DNA from: Ensifer sp. LC11
Lineage (GTDB): Bacteria; Pseudomonadota; Alphaproteobacteria; Rhizobiales; Rhizobiaceae
DNA length: 64,000 nucleotides
Assembly (NCBI RefSeq): GCF_001695835.1
Contig: NZ_MBSO01000009.1
Span: 1-64,000, forward strand
Reading direction: 5' to 3'
In this document: positions 8,697-17,799 of the stretch, piece after piece
Numbering within the stretch: the first letter of the stretch is position 1
Layout: the number at the start of each line of letters is the position of its first letter
Translations under genes and position numbers: made by a program
Notes under the pieces: generated by a model
Databases searched by the model: none
Told to the model about the DNA's origin: nothing
The model's input: the letters and a program-made list of their open reading frames with translations, nothing else

Positions 8697-10472
8697 ATGA
8701 CCGCCGAACAGTCTCTCGCGTTTCTTGTTATCGGCGCCATGATGGCCTTCTTCATCTGGGGGCGATTTCGCTACGACGTGATCGCCTGTTCGGCGCTGAT
8801 GCTGGCGGTGGCGGTCGGCATCGTGCCCTATGATCATGCCTTTGATGGTTTCAGCGACGATATCGTCATCATCGTCGGCAGTGCCTTGATCGTCAGCGCC
8901 GGTGTGGCGCGCTCCGGCATCGTCGATGCGGCGATCCAGCGGTTCCTGCCCAACATCTCCTCGGTTCGCGCGCAGCTGGCGCTCCTGGTCATCACCGTCA
9001 CCGTGCTTTCCGCCTTCATCAAGAATATCGGCGCGCTGGCGATCATGCTGCCAGTCGCGTTCCAGTTTGCCCGGCGGTCCAATGTCCAGCCGTCGGTCTT
9101 CCTGATGCCAATGGCCTTCGGCTCGCTGATCGGCGGGCTGATGACGCAGGTCGGCACCTCGCCGAACATCGTCGTCTCGCGCGTGCGGCAGGAGCTCACC
9201 GGCGAGAGCTTCACCATGTTCGACTTCACGCCTGTTGGCGCGACCTTGGCGCTGGTCGGCTGCATCTTCCTGCTCTTTGCCTACAAGCTGGTGCCGCAAC
9301 GCTCCAGCAGCCAAGTCTCGGTACATTCGGCGATCGAGATTACCGACTACACGTCCGAGGCCGTCGTGGCTGCCGGCTCTCCCGCGATCGGCAAGTCGCT
9401 CAGCACCCTGGTCAAGCTCGGCGATGGCGGTGCCGTCGTCATCGCCATTTTTCGCCGCGGCCTGCATCTGGCGCCGCTGCCCGACATCACGCTTGAAGCC
9501 GACGACATCCTGCTGCTTGAAGGCGGGCCGGGGGCGCTCGATCGCATTGTCTCGCAGGCCAGGCTCAAGATCGCCGGGGATCGCTCGCCGGGTAGCCGCG
9601 AGAAGGCCGCCGCCGAAATCGAGGCGGTGGAGGCGGTCGTCGGCAGCGGCTCACCGCTTGAGGGCATGTCGGCGCAGCGTCTGGCGCTCTTCAACACCCA
9701 CAACATCAACCTGCTCGCCGTCAGCCGCCAGGGCGAAAGGCTGAAGCAGCGGCTGGGCAGCATAAGGCTCCGGGCCGGCGATATCATCGTTCTGCAAGGC
9801 GCCCGCCGCGAATTGACGTCCTTCCTGCAGGATTTCGGCTGCCTGCCGCTTGCCCAGCGCGAGATCCTGCTCGGCACCACGCGCAAGGCGCCGCTGCCGC
9901 TCATCGTTCTCGCCGTCGCCATGGGCTCGACGGCGGTCGGTCTCGTGCCGGTGCCGATCGCCTTCTTCGCGGCGGCCCTTGCCATGGTCGTCTTTCGCAT
10001 CATTCCGCTGCGCGACGTCTATCGCTCCATCGACGGCCCGATCCTCGTCATGCTGGCGGCACTGATCCCGGTCAGCGATTCCCTGCGAACGACGGGAGGT
10101 ACGGATGTCATCGCCCAATGGCTCGGCACGGTTGCCGCGGGCCTGCCGCCGGCCGGTGCGCTCACCATCATTCTGCTCGCGGCGATGGCGGTGACGCCGT
10201 TTCTCAACAATGCCGCGACCGTCCTGGTCATGGCGCCGATCGCCGCAAGCTTCGCCGGTGCGCTCGGCTACAAGCCGGAAGCCTTCCTGATGGCGGTCGC
10301 CATCGGGGCCGGCAGCGATTTCCTGACGCCGATCGGCCACCAGTGCAACACGCTGGTGATGGGGCCGGGCGGCTACCGCTTCAGCGACTATCCGCGCCTC
10401 GGCCTGCCGCTGTCGCTGGTGATCGTCATCGTCAGCATTCCGACGCTGATGCTGGTCTGGCCGTTGCATTAG
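8697..10472 (+). CDS. SLC13/DASS-family permease with two RCK_C (TrkA-C) domains
   Basis: About 591 residues. Two blocks of membrane helices (about 1-200 and 390-590) flank a cytosolic middle with two TrkA-C/RCK_C domains. Examples are SPAIGKSLSTLVKLGDGGAV and, after a linker, SPLEGMSAQRLALFNTHNIN. The helical re-entrant motifs typical of DASS/CitM transporters are present (IKNIGALAIMLPVAFQ, QVGTSPNIVVS, FLNNAATVLVMAPIA, DFLTPIGHQCNT). It is likely a cation-coupled carboxylate, sulfate or similar anion importer gated by the RCK domains. The ATG at 8697 was chosen over TTG 8682; neither has a strong ribosome-binding site. Confidence 0.88.
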   Translation: MTAEQSLAFLVIGAMMAFFIWGRFRYDVIACSALMLAVAVGIVPYDHAFDGFSDDIVIIVGSALIVSAGVARSGIVDAAIQRFLPNISSVRAQLALLVITVTVLSAFIKNIGALAIMLPVAFQFARRSNVQPSVFLMPMAFGSLIGGLMTQVGTSPNIVVSRVRQELTGESFTMFDFTPVGATLALVGCIFLLFAYKLVPQRSSSQVSVHSAIEITDYTSEAVVAAGSPAIGKSLSTLVKLGDGGAVVIAIFRRGLHLAPLPDITLEADDILLLEGGPGALDRIVSQARLKIAGDRSPGSREKAAAEIEAVEAVVGSGSPLEGMSAQRLALFNTHNINLLAVSRQGERLKQRLGSIRLRAGDIIVLQGARRELTSFLQDFGCLPLAQREILLGTTRKAPLPLIVLAVAMGSTAVGLVPVPIAFFAAALAMVVFRIIPLRDVYRSIDGPILVMLAALIPVSDSLRTTGGTDVIAQWLGTVAAGLPPAGALTIILLAAMAVTPFLNNAATVLVMAPIAASFAGALGYKPEAFLMAVAIGAGSDFLTPIGHQCNTLVMGPGGYRFSDYPRLGLPLSLVIVIVSIPTLMLVWPLH

Positions 10473-10542
10473 TTGCTTGACGTAGCGGCAGTCCGCAGGG
10501 TGGCGCAACGTCTGCGCCGCGCCGACGGCGGTCACCGAATGT

Positions 10543-12222
10543 CTACCCAAGAACCGTGACGAGCACTGCGCCCCATAGCGCCAGCAGCACATTGCCGATG
10601 GCATAGCCCAGTCCGTAGCCAAGGGTCGGCACCTTGCTTCCAGCCGCTTCCTGCACGGCCGCCAGCGCCGGTGCCGAAGTGCCGGCGCCGCAGCAGGTGC
10701 CGGCGAGCACGCCCTCGTTCATGCGAAAGACGAAGCGGCCGAGCGCAAGTGCGGCGACATGCGAGATCACGCAGATCAGCGCGCTGGCGATCACCAGCGC
10801 CGGGCCGGACTGGACGAGACCCGCGACGAAGCTCGGGCCGGCCGAGATGCCGACGCAGGCGATGAAGGCGCAAAGCCCGACGCTGTCGAAGAACCAGAGG
10901 GTGGCCTCCGGCACGAAACCGAAGGTACGTCTCACGGAACGCAGCCAGCCAGCCACCAGCCCCGCAATCAGCACGCCGACGGCGACGCCGAGGCCGATTT
11001 CGAGCGCGCCGAGCTTCAGAGCCGGAATGCCGATCAGGCCGCCGAGGAAGATGAAGACGCCGACGAAGACCATGTCGGTCGCAGTCGTCTCGCGGTCGGC
11101 ATAACCAAGCAGCGCGGCAGCATCCTCGACATGGCGCCTGGCACCGGCGATCGACATCACGTCGCCGCGGCGGACCGTCAGCCCTGGAAAGATCGGGATC
11201 GGCTGGCCGGCGCGCAGGATGCCGCGCAGGAAGACCGACCGCGCCTCGGGCTGCTGGTTGAGCTGCCACAGGCGCTTGCCGGCGACCTCCTTGTTGGTCA
11301 CGACCACGTCGAGGATTTCGACCGGAATATCGAGAAGCTCGCGATCGTCGATCTCGGTGCCGATCCGGCTCGCATATTCGACGAGAAACCCGCGCAGCCC
11401 GGCAACGGCGATAACGTCACCTGCTTGCAGCCGCTCCTTTGGCTTGGGGGTAATGATCTCGCTGCCCCGCCGGATCTGCTCGATATAGGCCTTTTGCTTC
11501 TCGGGAACGCGCGCTTCCGCCTCCTCGACTGTGAGGCCCACCAGATTGTCGGCAATGGCGAAGGCGCGGGCCTCGATTTCGCGGCGGGCGCTGTTGCCGG
11601 CGTCGTGCGGGGTAATGTTGAGCTCCGCTTCGAGCTCGGCGCAGGCGTCCTTCAGGCTGCGGCCGAACATGCGCGGCGCCAGCTGCGACTGCACAAGGAT
11701 GGCGCTGACGACACCGACAAGATAGGCGACGGCAAAGCCGGTCGCCACGGCGGATTCGAACTGGTTGGCCGCTTCCGGCGTCGGTGCCGTCTTACGGAAG
11801 GTGTCGATGGCAACGCCGACAGTCGCCGATTCCGTTGCGCCACCTGCAAGCACGCCGGCCGCAGTGCCGAGATCGAAGCCGAAGAAGATCGAGAGAACGA
11901 TCGCAACACCGAGTGCAACGACGCAGAGCGTCACGGTAACCGCGATCTGCGGCAGGGCGTCCGCGTTCAGGCTCTGGAAGAATTGCGGGCCGGTGCGATA
12001 GCCGATGGCAAAGAGGAAGAGCAGGAAGAACGCCTGCTTGACGTCGTTGGAGAGAACCGCGCCGGTCTGGCCGATCAGCACGCCCGCCAGCAGGCAGCCG
12101 GTCACAGCCCCGATCGTCACGCCGGCAATGGTGATCTTGCCGATCGCGTAGCCGATGCCGAGTGCCAGAAACAGGGCAAGTTCGGGATGCGCCCGCAAGA
12201 TGCTGAAGATGGTGTCGATCAC
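10543..12222 (-). CDS. aspT: Aspartate:alanine antiporter AspT-like (copy 1)
   Basis: 559 residues with the AspT/YidE/YbjL architecture: N-terminal membrane duplication (LFLALGIGYAIGKI), two central RCK_C domains, and C-terminal membrane duplication ending NVLLALWGAVLV. The GTG start at 12220-12222 has a GGGAGG site upstream. AspT exchanges external aspartate for internal alanine and, with AspD, generates proton-motive force. It is downstream of aspD on the same strand, but a strong hairpin terminator (12418-12447) and a repeat copy lie in the 231-bp gap, so it may be a separate or read-through unit. Confidence 0.88.
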   Translation of the reverse strand: MIDTIFSILRAHPELALFLALGIGYAIGKITIAGVTIGAVTGCLLAGVLIGQTGAVLSNDVKQAFFLLFLFAIGYRTGPQFFQSLNADALPQIAVTVTLCVVALGVAIVLSIFFGFDLGTAAGVLAGGATESATVGVAIDTFRKTAPTPEAANQFESAVATGFAVAYLVGVVSAILVQSQLAPRMFGRSLKDACAELEAELNITPHDAGNSARREIEARAFAIADNLVGLTVEEAEARVPEKQKAYIEQIRRGSEIITPKPKERLQAGDVIAVAGLRGFLVEYASRIGTEIDDRELLDIPVEILDVVVTNKEVAGKRLWQLNQQPEARSVFLRGILRAGQPIPIFPGLTVRRGDVMSIAGARRHVEDAAALLGYADRETTATDMVFVGVFIFLGGLIGIPALKLGALEIGLGVAVGVLIAGLVAGWLRSVRRTFGFVPEATLWFFDSVGLCAFIACVGISAGPSFVAGLVQSGPALVIASALICVISHVAALALGRFVFRMNEGVLAGTCCGAGTSAPALAAVQEAAGSKVPTLGYGLGYAIGNVLLALWGAVLVTVLG

Positions 12223-12284
12223 GCGGCAGGGCCTCCCGTTTGCCGACCGAAGAGGGCGCCTTCAGCCGGATGATGCGCTGGTCG

Positions 12285-12350
12285 CCACAGCGCCGCGCGC
12301 CTTGTGACATGCGCAAAGGTCGCTGTTGCACTTTCAAAAATGCTGGCAAG
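12285..12350 (+). repeat. Dispersed two-hairpin repeat, degenerate copy C
   Basis: Contains ACAGCGCCGCGCGCCTTGTG, GCGCAAAGGTCGCTGT and GCACTTTC, aligning with the first half of the complete copies at 8515 and 25937. The second hairpin is reduced to a TGCTGGCAAGG remnant. It lies about 60 bp upstream of the aspT copy 1 start. Confidence 0.6.
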
Positions 12351-12417
12351 GACTTTCGTGATTGCCGGAAATGCGGGGATGCGTGTGAGCCGGGGAAGCG
12401 CTGGCCAGGCGCAGGTG

Positions 12418-12447
12418 AAAGGCGGCCGGCAGGTTGCCGGCCGCCTT
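12418..12447 (-). terminator. Rho-independent-type hairpin after aspD
   Basis: On the minus strand AAGGCGGCCGGC, a five-base loop, then GCCGGCCGCCTTTC form a perfect 12-bp GC stem about 7 bp past the aspD stop. There is only a short U run. It should reduce read-through from aspD into the downstream antiporter gene. Confidence 0.75.
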
Positions 12448-12453
12448 GCTCTG

Positions 12454-14106
12454 CTAGCTGATCTTCAAGCCCTTGGCCGCCTGGTAGGTCTGGACGTAGC
12501 CGCGCGCGACCGAGCGCACCGCGCGGCCGATCTGCGAATAGGCGTCGTCATTCAGGTTGGCGAAGGAGACGCGCGCCGACCAGCTCGGCGCGTCGAAGCC
12601 CGAACCGTTCAAGAGCACGATGCCGTGGTCCTCGGCAAGCCGGAACGGGATGTCGAGCGGGTGGATGTTGTCCTTCACCCAGGTGACCACGTCCTGGCCG
12701 ACATATTTGCGCAGCCAGAACTCGAAATCGATGATGCCGTAATAGTGGTCGAAATAGACGCCCGGATTGGACTCGACGCCCATGCCCTCGACCAAGTTCC
12801 AGAAGCGCTTCGTGCAGATGGCGATGCAGGCCTTCTGGTAGAGCTTTTCGACATCCATCAGCTCGACAAGGCTGAAGAGCGACATCATCACCTGCTGCGG
12901 CAGCGACAGACCGGCTGTGTGGTTCAGCGCCACGTCACGGCTGTCGGCGACGATGCGGTCGATGAACTTCACGTCGCGCGGCTTCGGGGTCATCGCCTTG
13001 TAGCGTTTTTCGAGCAGCTTCTGGATCGGTTCCGGATGCGCCTTGATCTTCTCGTCGAAGATGTTGTCCTCGGCCACCGCGATGACACCGAGCCGCCAGC
13101 CGGTGCAGCCGAAGTATTTCGAGTAGGAGTAGACGCCGATGGTGTTGCGCGGCAGATGGCCGAGCAGCGACTGGAAGCCCGGAACGAAGGTGCCGTAGAC
13201 GTCGTCGGTGAGGATGATCAGGTCCGGGCGCTTGTTGTTGACGAGGTCGACAAGCCGCTTGATCGAATCCGGATCCATCGCCACGGCAGACGGGTTGCCG
13301 GGGTTGACCAGGAACAGCGCCTTCACTTGCGGGTTTTCCAGCGCCTTGATGTCATCGTCGGTGAACTGGAAGCGGTCTTCCTGCTCGGCGCTGACATTGA
13401 TGGTCTTCAGCGTGTAATCCTCAAGCTGCGGCATTTCGAGGTAGGGCGTGAAGATCGGCGTGCCGAGCGCGATCGTGTCGCCGGCATTCAGGATGCGCGC
13501 GTTCTTCAAGGCCTTGAAGATGTAGCACATGGCGGCGGTGCCGCCCTCGACGGGATAGAGGTCGAACTTCACCTTCGGCCGGTGGCCGGCGCACATCGCC
13601 CACATCAGATATTCGTGGGTAATGATCTCGTTGTGATGCAGGGCGCGATCGGGAACCGGATAGTTGTCGCCGATGATCGAGTCCGTCAGCTCGTGCACGA
13701 ATCCATCAGGATCGAAGCCGAAGGTCTTGATGGCGTAATTGACCGCGTCGGAGAGGGTTTTTGCCGGCGGAATGCCCTCATCCTCCTCGTCCCAATCACC
13801 TGTGTCCTGCAGCAGCTTCTTCGTCCACTTCTGGAACCGGGCATGGGCGCCGTCCTGCGGCGGCATGCCGGCGACGCCGGCCTTCGGGTCGTAGTAGGCA
13901 CGCTTGGCTTCCGTCAGCGCAAACTGGCCGAGCAGGAAGAAGGCCTCGCGGGCGCGCGTCGCCGTCCAGTTGGGGTTGCCGCGGCCGGCATTGAGGAATG
14001 CCTTGGCGGCCTTCTGCGAGCTCGTCCTGGCGAGCTTGATCAGTTCGTCCTTGATTTCGAACGGGCTGAGATCGGAAATGCTGTCGTAGAATTTTCTGTC
14101 CAACAT
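12454..14106 (-). CDS. aspD: Bifunctional aspartate transaminase / aspartate 4-decarboxylase
   Basis: 550 residues, the usual AspD length, fold-type I PLP enzyme. The PLP lysine lies in YSYSKYFGCTGWRLG; other family features include FLVNPGNPSAVAMDP and LTDDVYGTFVPGF. It converts L-aspartate to L-alanine + CO2 in the cytosol, consuming a proton. The ATG at 14104-14106 follows GGGAG; the frame is open about 46 codons upstream but that part overlaps the preceding antiporter gene. It sits between two AspT paralogues, which strongly supports the aspartate-alanine decarboxylation cycle. Confidence 0.94.
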   Translation of the reverse strand: MLDRKFYDSISDLSPFEIKDELIKLARTSSQKAAKAFLNAGRGNPNWTATRAREAFFLLGQFALTEAKRAYYDPKAGVAGMPPQDGAHARFQKWTKKLLQDTGDWDEEDEGIPPAKTLSDAVNYAIKTFGFDPDGFVHELTDSIIGDNYPVPDRALHHNEIITHEYLMWAMCAGHRPKVKFDLYPVEGGTAAMCYIFKALKNARILNAGDTIALGTPIFTPYLEMPQLEDYTLKTINVSAEQEDRFQFTDDDIKALENPQVKALFLVNPGNPSAVAMDPDSIKRLVDLVNNKRPDLIILTDDVYGTFVPGFQSLLGHLPRNTIGVYSYSKYFGCTGWRLGVIAVAEDNIFDEKIKAHPEPIQKLLEKRYKAMTPKPRDVKFIDRIVADSRDVALNHTAGLSLPQQVMMSLFSLVELMDVEKLYQKACIAICTKRFWNLVEGMGVESNPGVYFDHYYGIIDFEFWLRKYVGQDVVTWVKDNIHPLDIPFRLAEDHGIVLLNGSGFDAPSWSARVSFANLNDDAYSQIGRAVRSVARGYVQTYQAAKGLKIS

Positions 14107-14164
14107 GATCCACACTCCCTGTGATCTATGAACTATGAACGATGCCTCAATTCGTCGGCCCGCC

Positions 14165-15853
14165 TCAGGCGAGCATGATGACGATGACGAGGCCGAAGAT
14201 GGTAAGCAGCGTGTTGCCGATGGCGTAGGGCATGCCGTAGCCAAGTGCGGGCACCTTGCTCTTGGCCGCCTCCTGGATCATGCCGAGCGCCGCCGTCGTC
14301 GTCCTGACGCCGGCGCAGGCGCCGAACAGGATCGCCGGGTGAAAGCGGAAGACATAGTGGCCGAGGAGCACCGAGGCGATCATCGGAACGGAGGTTGCAA
14401 CGACCCCCCAGATGAAAAGGGAGATGCCGACCTCCTGCAGGCCTGCGACGAAGCCCGGGCCGGCACCGATGCCGACGACGGCGATGAAGATGTTGAGGCC
14501 GAGCGTGTTCATCAGCCAGAGCGCCGGCGACGGGATCCGGCCGAAGGCGGGGTAGGTGGTGCGCAGCCAGCCAAGCACGAGGCCCGCCAGCAGCGCGCCG
14601 CCTGACGTAGAAAGGCCAATCGGGATGCCGCCGATCGTCAGTGTCAGCGCGCCGATCATCGCGCCGATGAAGAGACCCCAGCCGAGGAAGGCGATGTCGG
14701 TCGTCTCAACGGGGCGATCGGCAAAACCCAGCGCCTTGATCGCCGCTTCGACGTGCCTCCTGGCGCCGCCGATGGTGACGATATCGCCGCGCTCGACGGT
14801 GGTGCCCGGCAGCACCGGGATCTCGACCAGCGAGCGAACGATCTTGCGGGCATAGACGCCGCGCGCCCAATCCTGCGTGCTGACTTCGGCAAGCGTCTTG
14901 CCGGCCAGTGCCTTGCTGGTCACGTAGACGTCGAGGACCTCGGCTTCCGCGTTCAGGAGTTCCTTGTCCTCGACCTCGGTCAGCTTGCTGTCGAGGTTTT
15001 CGACGAGCACGGCCCGCCGGCCGGAGAAGGCGACGACGTCACCCGGCAGCAAGACCGTGTTGCCATCCGCTTCGATGATCTGATCGCCTCTGCGCAGGCG
15101 TTCGACGAAGACGCGGATGCCGGGAAGCAGGTTCTTGACCGGGGTTCCGGTCAGCCCGCTCGCTTCGTCGATGCGATAGGCCCGAAGGCCGAAATCGTGG
15201 TAGGCGCGGGTGATGCCGGGTTCACCGCTCTCGGTGCCACCGCCAAGCTTTGCCTCATATTCCCTGCAGGCCGCCGGAAGATCAATGCCGAGAAGTCTTG
15301 GCCCGAGCTGGGCGAGAATGATCGCCGAGCCGATCGTGCCCCAGATGTAAGTCACCGCATAGGCGATCGGGATCTGGTCGGCGAAGGTCTTGGCCTGCTC
15401 GGGCGTCAATCCGAGTGAGTTGATCTGGTCCGTTGCCACGCCGATCGCAGCCGAGATCGTCTGGGAGCCGGCATACATGCCGGCGCCGTAGCCGAGCGGC
15501 AGCCCGGCGATCAGCGCGCAGAGATAGGGAACGATCAGGCACAGCACCAGGACAGAGAGCGCAAAGGCGATCTGCTTCGGACCATCGGTGCTAAGCCCCC
15601 GCACGAATTGCGGGCCGACGCCGTAACCGACGGCAAAGAGGAAGATCAGGAACAGGGTGGATTTCAGGTCACCGGAAACCTGGATGCCCAGCTGGCCGAT
15701 GAGAACGCCAGCCAGAAGCGTGGCCGTGACATTGCCAAGGTTGAAGCCTGCGACCTTGATGGGGCCGATCAGAAAACCTATGCCGAGGGCGAGGAAGACG
15801 GCGACGGGCGGATGGTTCCGAAGCGTCTCGACGAAAAAATCGATCGGGTTCAC
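14165..15853 (-). CDS. aspT: Aspartate:alanine antiporter AspT-like (copy 2)
   Basis: 562 residues with the same architecture as copy 1: membrane duplications at both ends (VFLALGIGFLIGPIKVAGFN; AIGNTLLTIFGLVIVIML) and two RCK_C domains between. The two copies are clearly diverged paralogues, not a recent duplication. The GTG at 15851-15853 has an AGGGG site six bases upstream; the frame continues 13 codons further but without a better site. It is the first gene of the unit, 58 bp before aspD. Overlapping palindromes at 15999-16023 lie about 150 bp upstream. Confidence 0.88.
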   Translation of the reverse strand: MNPIDFFVETLRNHPPVAVFLALGIGFLIGPIKVAGFNLGNVTATLLAGVLIGQLGIQVSGDLKSTLFLIFLFAVGYGVGPQFVRGLSTDGPKQIAFALSVLVLCLIVPYLCALIAGLPLGYGAGMYAGSQTISAAIGVATDQINSLGLTPEQAKTFADQIPIAYAVTYIWGTIGSAIILAQLGPRLLGIDLPAACREYEAKLGGGTESGEPGITRAYHDFGLRAYRIDEASGLTGTPVKNLLPGIRVFVERLRRGDQIIEADGNTVLLPGDVVAFSGRRAVLVENLDSKLTEVEDKELLNAEAEVLDVYVTSKALAGKTLAEVSTQDWARGVYARKIVRSLVEIPVLPGTTVERGDIVTIGGARRHVEAAIKALGFADRPVETTDIAFLGWGLFIGAMIGALTLTIGGIPIGLSTSGGALLAGLVLGWLRTTYPAFGRIPSPALWLMNTLGLNIFIAVVGIGAGPGFVAGLQEVGISLFIWGVVATSVPMIASVLLGHYVFRFHPAILFGACAGVRTTTAALGMIQEAAKSKVPALGYGMPYAIGNTLLTIFGLVIVIMLA

Positions 15854-16347
15854 TGCTGTCCCCTTCAAAAAGTTGAGTTGCCGCCACTTCAATTCGGGTG
15901 TGCGCGGTTAAGTTGAGCTTGCTTTCGAGGCTTGTCGATGCCCAATCCTAATCTCGCCAATTGTCGCGTCGGCCGTGGATTTTCTCAACTGTCATGGGGT
16001 TACGCGAGCGTAACGTACGTTACATTTCAGCGCCTCTACTTGGAATGACGGTCCGCGGTAGCGGCGGTGCTCCAGCCGCGATCGATGTGCAAGGACGACG
16101 GACCGCCCGGATCCCGTCGGCATTTTAACTCTGACGTTGTAATTTGTTACGCCATCTCATGGCGTCCGGGGGCATGACGCCTTTTCTTCGTCATGCTTGG
16201 GAAGTGGCTGGACGCGCACGGATCGGCGCGCTTTCTTGTTTGCGATAGGGTGAGCAGAACTTTGAGAGGGTGAGGGCATCTCGGACCGAAGGCGGCATCA
16301 TCTCGCCGACCAGCCGGTGCGACGGACGACAACGAGGAGGGGGAGCA
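15854..16347. other. 494-bp divergent intergenic region
   Basis: No gene supported. It separates the divergent aspT copy 2 and Rid-like genes and contains the palindromic candidate operator described at 15999-16023. No riboswitch-like conserved block was recognised. Confidence 0.5.
15999..16023. promoter_or_regulatory. Overlapping palindromes, candidate operator
   Basis: GTTACGC-GA-GCGTAAC (15999-16014) is a perfect inverted repeat and overlaps GTAACGTACGTTAC (16010-16023), a perfect 14-bp palindrome. Together they give three alternating GTTAC/GTAAC half-sites. A weaker GTAATTTGTTAC lies at 16139-16150. It is located in the gap between the aspT-aspD unit (-) and the Rid-like gene (+), so it could control either; the cognate regulator is not evident. 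Confidence 0.5.
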
Positions 16348-16824
16348 ATGATTGATGAGGTCATCCGACGGTTGGAGGCGCTTGGCCTTCGGCTGCCGAC
16401 GCCGCCAAGGCCGCTCGGCGCCTACCGCGCCGTGATCGAGGCGGGTGAAATGCTGCACGTCTCGATGCAGGGGCCGCTGCTTGACGGTCGCTTCGCGTTT
16501 ACGGGCCTGCTTGGGCGCGATGTGACGATCGACGACGGCCGCAAGGCGGCGGAGCTTTCGGTGCTCAACGCGCTCGCGCAGATCCACGAGCATCTCGGCC
16601 GCTTCGAACGCATCCGCCAGATCGTGCGGCTGGAGGGGCATGTCGCGTGTACGGAGGATTTCGTCCAGCACCCGCAGGTGCTCGACGGCGCCTCCGAACT
16701 CCTTGCGGCAGCCTTCGGCGACAGGGCCGGGCATGTCCGCTCCGTCTGCGGCGTGCGCAACCTGCCGGGCAATGTCCCGGTTGCGGTGACGCTGACGGCT
16801 GAACTTTTTCCGCCGGAGTTCTGA
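16348..16824 (+). CDS. RidA/YjgF-like family protein (chorismate-mutase-like fold)
   Basis: 158 residues, longer than classical RidA, of the branch with a pattern like LRLPTPPRPLGAYRAVIEAG, then MLHVSMQGPL and DDGRKAAELSVLNALAQIHE. It ends with a predicted VPVAVTLTAELF strand. The ATG at 16348 follows an excellent GGAGGGGGAG site; more upstream in-frame starts have none. It is the third Rid-superfamily gene in the window, only distantly similar to the tandem pair at 2.8-3.7 kb. The substrate is unknown and it stands alone, divergent from the aspartate unit. Confidence 0.85.
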   Translation: MIDEVIRRLEALGLRLPTPPRPLGAYRAVIEAGEMLHVSMQGPLLDGRFAFTGLLGRDVTIDDGRKAAELSVLNALAQIHEHLGRFERIRQIVRLEGHVACTEDFVQHPQVLDGASELLAAAFGDRAGHVRSVCGVRNLPGNVPVAVTLTAELFPPEF

Positions 16825-17039
16825 AAGAGGCGGGCGTTCCCGGCAACGGCGCTCCCCGGCAACAAGGGGGCGACCGTTTTTCGAGGTGGGATGCGGCCGC
16901 ATGCTGCCGCGACCTTGCGCTCGGGAAGATTTTTCGGCTTGCACTATGTAATGTTATTTTATAACAGAAGCGCATGACGAAACGCCGCATGTTGATAGAA
17001 CCCGAAGGAGATGCCCGCGCGGTTGTCTCGCCTCGCGAT

Positions 17040-17245
17040 TCATGCGAGGAAGAGGGTGATGGTGCTGCGTCCGCGGAAATGCGGAGGCGGCTGAAAAGGG
17101 AACACGGAACGGACGACCCTGACGGGACCGAGACCGTGGCTGCCCCCGCAACTGTGAGCGGAAAGCGCATTCACACCATGTCACTGGCCAAAGGCCGGGA
17201 AGACGTGGATGCGCCGCGACCCGCGAGCCAGGAGACCTGCCATCG
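17040..17245 (+). ncRNA. Cobalamin (AdoCbl) riboswitch
   Basis: The conserved core elements occur in order: GGTGCTGCG, GGCTGAAAAGGGAAC, GGCTGCCCCCGCAACTGTGA followed by GCGGAAAGC, a CACTGGCC arm, GGGAAGACG, and the B12-box AGCCAGGAGACCTGCC near 17226-17241. Boundaries are approximate. It lies upstream of the DUF1636 gene and the ABC importer, so these genes are probably repressed when intracellular adenosylcobalamin is high. A short GACGG-tttt-CCGTC hairpin at 17302-17315 may be part of the expression platform. Confidence 0.95.
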
Positions 17246-17363
17246 AACCGATCAACCACAACGGACGGGGTGTTCCGATGGAAAAGAACTGGCTTCCAAG
17301 CGACGGTTTTCCGTCATTCTGCCGCTTCGCCATCTCCTGCCGTCAGTCCGGCGGAGTAAGAAG

Positions 17364-17777
17364 ATGGCTGAGCCGAATTCCCGACAGCACAAGATAACGG
17401 TCTGCACCGATTGCCGCTTCACGGGCGGACCCTGCACGCCCGGTACCGAGCTGATCAAGCGCCTCAACCGCAGCATTGCCACGCTTGGCGAGCCGCTCGA
17501 CCGGGATTTCTCGATTGCCGGCACCGTGTGCATGGCAGCCTGCACGCGGCCCTGCACCATCGCTTTCCAGGCAACCGGCAAGGCGACCTATCTCTTCGGC
17601 GACATCTCGCCGGAAGAGGACATCGACGATCTCGTCAGCTTTGCCACCACCTATGCCGAGCGCGGCGACGGCATGACGCGCGCCGCCGAGCGTCCGCGCG
17701 GGCTCAAGGGCAAGACGCTCGCCCGCATTCCCGCGGCGATGCTCGTCTCCGAAGACGTTGCGGGCCACTTCCAATGA
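17364..17777 (+). CDS. DUF1636 metal/Fe-S-like small protein of the cobalamin operon
   Basis: 137 residues. Cys-rich N-terminal half: VCTDCRFTGGPCTPG and GTVCMAACTRPCTIAF, a thioredoxin-like [2Fe-2S]-ferredoxin-style pattern seen in DUF1636 proteins. The family is commonly found beside cobalt/cobalamin genes; its role is not established. The ATG at 17364 has GGAGTAAGAAG just upstream, so the longer upstream frame, which runs through the riboswitch, is not used. First gene of a riboswitch-controlled operon, 22 bp before the ATPase gene. Confidence 0.88.
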   Translation: MAEPNSRQHKITVCTDCRFTGGPCTPGTELIKRLNRSIATLGEPLDRDFSIAGTVCMAACTRPCTIAFQATGKATYLFGDISPEEDIDDLVSFATTYAERGDGMTRAAERPRGLKGKTLARIPAAMLVSEDVAGHFQ

Positions 17778-17799
17778 CGGTGCGGGGAGGGATGAGACC

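Noticed and set aside
9651-10622. Long minus-strand open frame over the SLC13-type permease
   Set aside because: Composition (Arg/Gln/Asp/His-rich, no domain) is that of a shadow frame; the plus-strand permease explains the region.
12304-14124. Long open frame (606 codons) on the plus strand across aspD
   Set aside because: It is antisense to the well-supported aspartate 4-decarboxylase gene; the predicted protein is Asp/Arg/His/Val-rich artefact typical of the mirror frame of G+C-rich genes, with no start signal.
17209-17397. Short plus-strand ORF overlapping the end of the cobalamin riboswitch and the DUF1636 start
   Set aside because: It overlaps the aptamer and the DUF1636 gene in another frame; conserved aptamer motifs explain the sequence and no coding signature is visible.
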